10,845 nt of DNA. Origin: Actinomycetota bacterium (GTDB lineage: Bacteria > Actinomycetota > Acidimicrobiia > Acidimicrobiales > Ilumatobacteraceae). Below are positions 6,153-10,845 of the stretch, piece after piece. Made by a program: the position numbers and the translations under genes. The notes beneath the pieces are model-generated. The model made no database searches. It was not told the origin of the DNA and saw only the letters and a list, made by a program, of their open reading frames with translations. Where the stretch lies: NCBI GenBank assembly GCA_009704065.1, contig WLEX01000020.1:1-10845 (forward strand). The letters run 5' to 3'. Each line of letters starts with the position of its first letter. Position 1 is the stretch's first letter.

Positions 6153-7265
6153 ATGAGAAAGTTTCTCTACACATTTGTAATTGCTGTGACATGTGTTTCG
6201 TTAAATAACATTCCCACATCTGCAAGTACCACTTCTGGCCTTCCAGAGAATTACAGCCCAACGAGAGTGGTGACTATTCGTCCCCCTTATGGCTATTCAC
6301 CGGGACCAATATCGGTACGTTTGTCACAATCGGAGATAGTTGCGATTCGACAAATGCAAACAATCGCCGATAAGTGGGCACCAGAAGTAAACATTCATGC
6401 ACCAATCAAGTGGTACATCGAACCTGGCACTGAAAATTCGCCAACATTGGCGTTGGCTAAACAGGCCCTAGTGCAAGCTCAGTATCTCCTTTCGAGGCCC
6501 CAGCTCACAGATTTTTCTGAGACATCAATAATTATTGGCAGGACACAGAGGTTCCTAAAGAAAACAGTTGCTGAGCATAACTGTTTCCCAAATTTGGATT
6601 TTCTTAATGACACTTTCCTGATGGGGGCCACTATTTGCAAACGCCGCGTGATTGTCATCAATTTCACTGGGTATTTTTATGTGAAATCATCTGATGATTT
6701 AGGAGTGGCATCACACGAAACCACTCCTGAGCCGGCCCTGGAAATTACGCCCTACTTATTTGCAGATCGAAACATTGCGAGCCTCGCCCATGAATGGACA
6801 CACAGAGTGAGACGGCTTCCATCCGAGAACCTATTTGCCCATAATGAGCCCTTGTGGTTAGCCGAAGGTATGGCAGAGGTTGTTGGCGGTTTGTCGATAG
6901 TTAAAGCTTCCAAGGGCAGGAAAACCTATTTGGATTTTCATGTGGTTCGTCTTCGAAAATTTTCCGATTTACAAACGACATGCCGAGCATCGCTTACCCA
7001 ATACCGAAATAGAAGTTCCAATGTCTCTGGGTGTGAGTATCTTCGTGGTGCTGCTGCAGTAGAACTTCTCCTATCTCGCTTTGGTGGTATTCGGAATGTG
7101 AATCGCCTTTATGACGATTCGAACCTGACAGGTGACTTTGTGCAGTCATTCTCGAACGTCTACCACATGTCACTGCGAGCCTTTGAATTGCGTGCAGATA
7201 AGTACATGTCGTACATAAGAAGAGCTGACCATGCTGGCGTAAAGAAGGCAGCGATCTCACAGTAA
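6153..7265 (+). CDS. Secreted HEXXH zinc metallopeptidase, peptidase MA-like
   Basis: The 370-residue product has a signal peptide (MRKF, hydrophobic 5-19, probable cleavage after TSA near residue 24). The catalytic motif HEWTH is at 213-217, and WLAEGMAE at 235-242 follows 20-odd residues later; Glu238 is the likely third zinc ligand. This HEXXH plus W-L-x-E-G pattern is typical of gluzincin peptidases of the MA-like group (Pfam Peptidase_MA families). It should act outside the membrane, since no further membrane segment is seen. Mature-part cysteines (C144, C162, then one each in TTCRAS and SGCEYL) could form two disulfides. The cysteine at 14 lacks a lipobox, so it is not a lipoprotein. 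The start is set by the leaderless -10 box. The gene is divergent from the LPITG surface-protein gene. The substrate is unknown. Confidence 0.85.
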   Translation: MRKFLYTFVIAVTCVSLNNIPTSASTTSGLPENYSPTRVVTIRPPYGYSPGPISVRLSQSEIVAIRQMQTIADKWAPEVNIHAPIKWYIEPGTENSPTLALAKQALVQAQYLLSRPQLTDFSETSIIIGRTQRFLKKTVAEHNCFPNLDFLNDTFLMGATICKRRVIVINFTGYFYVKSSDDLGVASHETTPEPALEITPYLFADRNIASLAHEWTHRVRRLPSENLFAHNEPLWLAEGMAEVVGGLSIVKASKGRKTYLDFHVVRLRKFSDLQTTCRASLTQYRNRSSNVSGCEYLRGAAAVELLLSRFGGIRNVNRLYDDSNLTGDFVQSFSNVYHMSLRAFELRADKYMSYIRRADHAGVKKAAISQ

Positions 7266-7266
7266 G

Positions 7267-7295
7267 TACAACCATCACTTGATATCGGAGTTGTA
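7267..7295. repeat. Small inverted repeat between metallopeptidase and GAF-ANTAR genes
   Basis: TACAAC (7267-7272) and GTTGTA (7290-7295) are exact inverted copies separated by 17 bases. There is no T-run after it, so it is not a convincing terminator. It could be an operator or a chance match. Confidence 0.25.
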
Positions 7296-7315
7296 ATGCA
7301 GTTTGCTAGATGAAA

Positions 7316-7325
7316 AGAGGGAAGG
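7316..7325 (+). promoter_or_regulatory. Strong ribosome binding site of the GAF-ANTAR gene
   Basis: AGAGGGAAGG is purine-rich and contains GAGGG 9 nt and AAGG 5 nt before the ATG at 7331. It selects that ATG over the in-frame ATG at 7310, which has no such site. Confidence 0.7.
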
Positions 7326-7330
7326 TTCGT

Positions 7331-7996
7331 ATGAAGACGCAAATCAAGAATAAGGAAATTGCCGAACAATTCGCAGATCTTGCGGATGTCTTTAGTGAAA
7401 CGGTGGATGACGAAGGCCTACGAGTTCTTGCCAGCATCTGTCTGCAGTTGTCAGACCTCGATTCCTGTCTTGTATTCACAACGACCATTGGCAACTCGAT
7501 CGAGTTTTCAGCTTTGGTATCTAACACTCAGGCCACAATGCCAGGCAGTACTTCTGACGAGCCGAACACTTTGTCTCAGCTCGCAATGCGCAGTTTGCGA
7601 CCCGAATTTTCCCTCACCAGCGTGAATTCAGCCATCGTGACTGAGTTTGCATTTCCGCTCCGGGTACATGGAAGAGCCTTAGGTGCCATTTTTATCGAAG
7701 GCAAGGGGCAGCGTTACCTCTCTGCGGAAACGATTGCAGTAATTCAAAGCGTGGCCGATCTTTCTGCTTCGGCCATCTATCAATGTCATCAAATTGTTCA
7801 GACCCGCACGTTGGTCTCTCAACTAAAAGGTGCGCTCGATAGTCGTGTTGTGTTGGAGCAGGCCAAGGGCATTCTCGCAGAGCGAATGAAAATCGATTTT
7901 CCCACTGCATTTCAAGAATTGCGTAACACCGCCCGTCGTGAACAACGCCCCATTCACCATGTAGCTGCAGAGATCGTTTCCACACTCAACAAGTAA
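7331..7996 (+). CDS. GAF-ANTAR domain regulator (RNA-binding antiterminator type)
   Basis: The protein is 221 residues with a GAF-like sensor domain at about 17-152 (ending in VIQSVADLSASAIYQ) and an ANTAR domain at about 162-216. The ANTAR core is well kept: SRVVLEQAKGILAERM, then AFQELRNTARR and HHVAAEIV. ANTAR proteins bind tandem RNA hairpins with hexanucleotide loops and prevent terminator or sequestering structures from forming. The GAF domain would sense a small ligand or redox state; the ligand is unknown. There are no membrane segments and no receiver domain. The gene follows the metallopeptidase by 65 bp and precedes a VOC gene by 18 bp. No loop in the window matches the A1/G4 ANTAR target rule, so its targets are probably elsewhere. 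Confidence 0.92.
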   Translation: MKTQIKNKEIAEQFADLADVFSETVDDEGLRVLASICLQLSDLDSCLVFTTTIGNSIEFSALVSNTQATMPGSTSDEPNTLSQLAMRSLRPEFSLTSVNSAIVTEFAFPLRVHGRALGAIFIEGKGQRYLSAETIAVIQSVADLSASAIYQCHQIVQTRTLVSQLKGALDSRVVLEQAKGILAERMKIDFPTAFQELRNTARREQRPIHHVAAEIVSTLNK

Positions 7997-8000
7997 CGCC

Positions 8001-8006
8001 TAGAGT
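8001..8006 (+). promoter_or_regulatory. -10 box for leaderless VOC gene mRNA
   Basis: TAGAGT is followed by 8 nt and the ATG at 8015, directly after the GAF-ANTAR stop codon. No Shine-Dalgarno stands before the ATG (CTGCGCAT). This suggests the VOC gene has its own leaderless promoter as well as possible read-through. Confidence 0.45.
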
Positions 8007-8014
8007 CTGCGCAT

Positions 8015-8425
8015 ATGAAAATTCTCTTCGTTGCCGGCTTTGCACCCATTGTTCCTAATCCTGTTGATGGGGCTTCCTTCTACAAAGACACTCTTGGGCT
8101 CCCCCTAGAAGTGGTGTCGGGCGACTATTTGGCAGTCGATGGATTTGGTGGCACTAAGCATCTCGGTATTTGGCCATTAGCCGATGCAGCACAATCATGT
8201 TTCGGAACCTCCGAATGGCCGAGTGATGTTCCTATTCCGCAAGCGACTCTTGAATTCGAAGTTGCCGATGTTGATGCCGCTGTTGCAGAACTCATTGCAA
8301 AAGGCCACATATTGATTCACGACACGCGCGTCGAACCATGGGGTCAAACAATCGCTCGCCTACTCGGCCCAGAAGGTCTTCTCATTGGGCTGTGTATTAC
8401 GCCCTGGTTGCACGAACCTAAATAA
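8015..8425 (+). CDS. VOC superfamily (glyoxalase/bleomycin-resistance fold) protein
   Basis: The 136-residue protein has one VOC unit of two beta-alpha-beta-beta-beta modules. The first module contains the FYKDTLGLPLE motif (22-32) and KHLGIW with His49. The second contains TLEFEVADVDAAVAELIAKG, then PWGQTIARLLGPEG near the end. Family members include glyoxalase I, dioxygenases and antibiotic-binding proteins that use a metal held by His and Glu. His49 is a possible ligand here, but the full metal set cannot be confirmed. It is soluble with no signal peptide. Its stop overlaps the convergent nitroreductase stop by 8 bp. The substrate is not predictable. Confidence 0.88.
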   Translation: MKILFVAGFAPIVPNPVDGASFYKDTLGLPLEVVSGDYLAVDGFGGTKHLGIWPLADAAQSCFGTSEWPSDVPIPQATLEFEVADVDAAVAELIAKGHILIHDTRVEPWGQTIARLLGPEGLLIGLCITPWLHEPK

Positions 8426-9071
8426 ACGTTGCCCACTGGTCGAGCGGCATGCGCTCAGACTTCAAAGAGTTGATAGGCGCAGTCTTATCGGCATATCCAA
8501 TTGCCATACCGCAGAACATCATTTCGTTATCGGGTGCTCCCACAAATGAACTCACTGCCTTGTGACGTACCGACCAATATTCCTGCGCACACGTATCGAG
8601 ACCGTTCTCTACTGCGAGCAACATGAACGTTTGCAAGAACATGCCAAGGTCCGACCACTGTGGTGCGCCCATCTGGCGATCGAAGTAGCAAAACAATGCA
8701 GCAGGTGCACCAAAGAAATCGTTGTTGTTTGCAAACTGACGCAAACGACCCGCCTTGTCTTCACGAGCGATGCCGAGAGTGGCATACATCTGCTCACCAA
8801 TGGTGAATCGATTCGTGCGGTACGGCTCGGTGATGCTCTTTGGATAAATGTCGTACTCGGGCTCTTCTACCGGTGGCTGTGTAGCAAGAAACTCGCGCAT
8901 CTTGGTCATGGAGTCGCCACTGACCACGTAGATACGCCATGGCTGCACGTTGCCACCACTAGGTGAACGAGAGGCATCGGTCAGTATTGACTTCAGTAAA
9001 TCCTCGGATACCGGAGTAGGAAGAAACTGGCGCACCGACAAGCGGGCATGTACTGCATCAACAACATTCAT
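8418..9071 (-). CDS. Nitroreductase family FMN-dependent oxidoreductase
   Basis: With the ATG at 9071 the product is 217 residues, the usual size for the family. The N-terminal FMN-phosphate region (ARLSVRQF) and the SPSGGNVQPW motif near 36-45 are typical. The C-terminal half keeps DLGMFLQTFMLLAVENGLDT, the helix that packs on FMN, and the CGMAIGYAD strand near the end. Nitroreductases are homodimers that reduce nitro compounds, quinones or other electron acceptors with NAD(P)H; the physiological substrate is unknown. A GTG at 9077 is an alternative start, but the ATG sits 8 nt after a TAAGGT -10-like box. The gene is divergent from the PhnB-like gene (66 bp between starts) and convergent with the VOC gene. 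Confidence 0.92.
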   Translation of the reverse strand: MNVVDAVHARLSVRQFLPTPVSEDLLKSILTDASRSPSGGNVQPWRIYVVSGDSMTKMREFLATQPPVEEPEYDIYPKSITEPYRTNRFTIGEQMYATLGIAREDKAGRLRQFANNNDFFGAPAALFCYFDRQMGAPQWSDLGMFLQTFMLLAVENGLDTCAQEYWSVRHKAVSSFVGAPDNEMMFCGMAIGYADKTAPINSLKSERMPLDQWATFI

Positions 9072-9079
9072 CGCCACAA

Positions 9080-9085
9080 ACCTTA
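9080..9085 (-). promoter_or_regulatory. -10-like box before nitroreductase gene
   Basis: On the minus strand TAAGGT lies 8 nt before the ATG at 9071. The AAGG within it could instead be a weak Shine-Dalgarno at 9 nt spacing, so leaderless or leadered expression cannot be decided. The same TAAGGTTT octamer occurs on the other strand before the divergent gene. Confidence 0.35.
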
Positions 9086-9125
9086 GTTCTACTGACTCTC
9101 ACTCTTCCCACCCGACCCACATCGG

Positions 9126-9131
9126 TAAGGT
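9126..9131 (+). promoter_or_regulatory. -10-like box before PhnB-like gene
   Basis: TAAGGT is followed by 6 nt and the ATG at 9138. AAGG at 7 nt spacing could also act as a short Shine-Dalgarno. No -35 match is visible. Confidence 0.35.
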
Positions 9132-9137
9132 TTCTGT

Positions 9138-9599
9138 ATGGCAATAACGGGTCTCACAACATTTTTATGGTTCGACAACGAAGCAGAGGAAGCTGCAGAG
9201 TTCTATGTATCCCTTTTCCCAGGTTCTCGCATTACTTCGGTGTCCCACTATGGGCCGGGTTCTCCAAAACCTGAAGGGTCGGTGCTCACTGTCGCCTTCG
9301 AACTGTTTGGACAATCATTTTCTGCTCTCAATGCAAGTCCACAGTTTCCCCATAGTGAGGCTGTGTCTTTTATGGTGCATTGCGACACCCAGGACGAGGT
9401 CGACTTTGTATGGAACGCGATAGTCGATAGCGGCGGCCAAGAGAGTCAATGTGGTTGGTGCACAGATCGATTTGGTGTGAGTTGGCAGATTATTCCTCAT
9501 GCCCTGGGAGCTGCCCTCTCCAATCCAGACCCCGAGAAGTCACAAAAGGCCTTTGCCGCCATGATGAAAATGACAAAAATTGTGATCGACGACCTATAG
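9138..9599 (+). CDS. PhnB-like VOC family protein
   Basis: The 153-residue protein is of the PhnB/3-demethylubiquinone-methyltransferase-like VOC group (Pfam 3-dmu-9_3-mt). The N-terminal motif TFLWFDNEAEEAAEFYVSLF (8-27) with FPGS is characteristic. So are the F-x-L-F-G-Q-S-F-x-A-L-N strand, VSFMVHC, the D-E-V-D-x-V-W helix, and the C-terminal CGWCTDRFGVSWQIIP block. Despite the family name, no methyltransferase motifs are present. Biochemical roles in this family are largely unknown. It is cytoplasmic. It has its own promoter region shared with the divergent nitroreductase and stands 41 bp before the mycoredoxin gene. Confidence 0.9.
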   Translation: MAITGLTTFLWFDNEAEEAAEFYVSLFPGSRITSVSHYGPGSPKPEGSVLTVAFELFGQSFSALNASPQFPHSEAVSFMVHCDTQDEVDFVWNAIVDSGGQESQCGWCTDRFGVSWQIIPHALGAALSNPDPEKSQKAFAAMMKMTKIVIDDL

Positions 9600-9627
9600 G
9601 CCGTTCATAAAGGGCTTCAAATACTTC

Positions 9628-9633
9628 TACACT
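9628..9633 (+). promoter_or_regulatory. -10 box for leaderless mycoredoxin-heliorhodopsin mRNA
   Basis: TACACT is followed by 7 nt and the ATG at 9641, with no Shine-Dalgarno between (GACCACT). It would drive the mycoredoxin, heliorhodopsin and DUF4287 genes as one message. No clear -35 is seen. Confidence 0.5.
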
Positions 9634-9640
9634 GACCACT

Positions 9641-9889
9641 ATGTCGACACCTGCAATCACTATGTACAGCACCACCTGGTGCGGCCCCTGCAAGCGCCTG
9701 AAATCAGACCTTGAGAAATCAGGTATCCCATTTACTCAAATCGATATTGAAAACGATGAAGCTGGAGCAGCGCTCATCGAAACCATCAATAACGGAAACC
9801 GCACAGTGCCAACATTGGTCTTTACTGACGGTTCATCAATGACAAATCCTTCCATTGCAAAAGTGAAAGAACACCTCGGAATCTCATGA
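9641..9889 (+). CDS. Mycoredoxin-like glutaredoxin (CGPC active site)
   Basis: An 82-residue thioredoxin-fold protein that matches actinobacterial mycoredoxin (Mrx1-type) in pattern: WCGPC active site (C14, C17), RLKSDLEKSGI helix, QIDIENDEAGAALI, then NNGNRTVPTLVFTDGS and TNPS near the C-terminus. The cis-proline loop is TVP. Mycoredoxins reduce mycothiol-mixed disulfides in the cytoplasm. The CGPC centre is the thioredoxin form, unlike the CGYC of M. tuberculosis Mrx1. Its stop overlaps the heliorhodopsin start by 4 bp (ATGA), so the two are translationally coupled. The start follows a leaderless -10 box. Confidence 0.92.
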   Translation: MSTPAITMYSTTWCGPCKRLKSDLEKSGIPFTQIDIENDEAGAALIETINNGNRTVPTLVFTDGSSMTNPSIAKVKEHLGIS

Positions 9890-10653
9890 CCAACACACAA
9901 TTTGATGCATCGAAACTTCGCAAACGAAATCTCGTCGCGGGCACGCTTCATTTTGTTTCTTTCATAGCGATCTTGTTGTTATCTAACAACGCATCACTTC
10001 CCGTGACTGCCACGTACATGACCGATGCTCCTGGCACAGGCAAATTCACAGGCTCCATCTCTTTGTTCAACGTGAATATCAGTTACATGGTTGCTGCATT
10101 CATGGCGCTCTCAGCTTTCTTCCACTTCTTTGTGGCTTCTCCAAAGATTTTCCCTCGCTACATCGATGGGCTTACGCATCACATCAATAAATACCGATGG
10201 ATCGAATACTCCCTCTCGTCTTCCATCATGATTGTGATCATCATGCAGTTGAACGGCGTGTCGAACTTCATCGCCTTGCTTGCCCTCTTTGGTGTCAACG
10301 TGAGCATGATTTTGTTCGGATGGCTGCAAGAGCGTTACACCAGCCCAGGCGACGGTGATCTCCTCCCCTTCTGGTTTGGCTGTATTGCAGGAATCATCCC
10401 GTGGGTTGCAGTAGCCATCAACATCACTTCTCCAAACGGCCCTACTGAATCAACGACTCCGGGCTTTGTCTATGGCATCGTGATCTCGCTCTTCGTGTTT
10501 TTCAACTCATTTGCCATCGTGCAATGGAAGCAATACAAGGCCAAAGGGAAATGGGCTAACTACGCATACGGAGAGAATGTGTACATCACACTCAGCTTTA
10601 TTGCTAAGTCGCTGCTTGCTTGGCAAGTGTTTTCGGGCGCCCTCATCTCCTAA
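9886..10653 (+). CDS. Heliorhodopsin
   Basis: A 255-residue, seven-helix retinal protein. Helices are at roughly 14-33, 64-84, 104-121, 125-147, 162-182, 193-215 and 230-252, with the long first loop (34-63) typical of heliorhodopsins. Hallmarks are NKYRWIEYSLSSSIM in helix C, with R104 and counterion E107, and SFIAKSLLAW in helix G, with S237 and the retinal Schiff-base lysine K241. E107 and K241 have the same numbers as in the founding actinobacterial heliorhodopsin 48C12. H22 and H80 probably match its H23 and H80. Heliorhodopsins sit inverted in the membrane (N-terminus inside), have slow photocycles, and act in sensing or signalling rather than pumping in studied bacterial cases. The gene is coupled to the mycoredoxin gene by an ATGA overlap and followed 6 nt later by a DUF4287 gene. 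No retinal synthesis gene is in the window. Confidence 0.97.
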   Translation: MTNTQFDASKLRKRNLVAGTLHFVSFIAILLLSNNASLPVTATYMTDAPGTGKFTGSISLFNVNISYMVAAFMALSAFFHFFVASPKIFPRYIDGLTHHINKYRWIEYSLSSSIMIVIIMQLNGVSNFIALLALFGVNVSMILFGWLQERYTSPGDGDLLPFWFGCIAGIIPWVAVAINITSPNGPTESTTPGFVYGIVISLFVFFNSFAIVQWKQYKAKGKWANYAYGENVYITLSFIAKSLLAWQVFSGALIS

Positions 10654-10659
10654 GTTCTT

Positions 10660-10845
10660 ATGCCGACCGCAAGTGGTGATCGTTCTCAATTCTTTCCAGC
10701 GATTGAAAAGAAACATGGTTTGCCCATATCGCATTGGTTTAGCGCATTAGAAGAACTGACCAACGCAAAGTATCCCGAGCAGATTGCCTACCTTCGAGAA
10801 AACCACGGATTTAGTCAGGCGCACGCCAACGCAGTGGTAATGCAT
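10660..10845 (+). CDS. DUF4287 domain protein (3' end outside window)
   Basis: An ATG 6 nt after the heliorhodopsin stop opens a frame that stays open for 62 codons to the window end. The translation (SQFFPAIEKKHGLPISHW, then EQIAYLRENHGFSQAHANAVV) matches the DUF4287 pattern: F-P-A-I-E-K-K-x-G in the first helix, a tryptophan, then the L-x-E-x-H-G-x-x-x-x-H-A-N-A signature. The domain is small, helical and of unknown function, often with a DUF5655 domain after it; whether one follows here cannot be seen. There is no Shine-Dalgarno, so translation probably relies on reinitiation after the heliorhodopsin stop, which argues for one shared transcript. Confidence 0.82.
   Translation, partial: MPTASGDRSQFFPAIEKKHGLPISHWFSALEELTNAKYPEQIAYLRENHGFSQAHANAVVMH

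Noticed and set aside
6153..6230. The metallopeptidase as a lipoprotein using the cysteine at residue 14.
   Set aside because: The residues before it (AVT) do not form a lipobox, and a better signal peptidase I site follows near residue 24.

Overview
The window reads as a gene-dense stretch of an actinobacterial (Actinomycetota) chromosome of moderate GC, probably from a planktonic lineage. The evidence is a GAF-ANTAR regulator, a mycoredoxin-type glutaredoxin, a heliorhodopsin of the 48C12 type, an LPXTG-anchored protein in a monoderm-style envelope, several genes with a -10 box 6-8 nt before the start codon and no ribosome binding site (leaderless style), and very short intergenic gaps. The class cannot be fixed from the window. 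I see no rRNA, tRNA, CRISPR array, insertion sequence or phage gene, and no gene-free stretch longer than 300 bases.

Left part (1-5975). A 5'-truncated ABC-F ATPase gene (+) runs convergently into a four-gene minus-strand operon and overlaps its last gene by 66 bp. In transcription order the operon encodes a secreted, Thr-rich, LPITG-anchored surface protein, a GT4 glycosyltransferase, an unassigned soluble protein that looks like an alpha/alpha-barrel carbohydrate enzyme, and a GH130 glycosidase/phosphorylase. The genes are joined by 1-4 nt overlaps, so they are probably translated as a coupled set. This suggests surface-protein synthesis linked to building or turnover of a (possibly mannose-containing) glycan.

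Centre (5976-6152) is a divergent control region. The leader of the minus operon can form two mutually exclusive hairpins, one of which hides the Shine-Dalgarno sequence of the surface-protein gene. An 18-bp perfect dyad lies just upstream. The other side of the region drives an apparently leaderless gene for a secreted HEXXH metallopeptidase.

Right part (6153-10845) holds the metallopeptidase, a GAF-ANTAR RNA-binding regulator, a VOC/glyoxalase-fold protein, a convergent nitroreductase, a PhnB-like VOC protein, and then a tight three-gene set: mycoredoxin-like thiol oxidoreductase, heliorhodopsin, and a DUF4287 protein cut by the window end. The mycoredoxin and heliorhodopsin genes share an ATGA overlap, which points to a light-sensing and thiol-redox link. 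The most interesting elements are this redox-heliorhodopsin-DUF4287 set, the switch-like leader, and the surface-protein/glycan operon.
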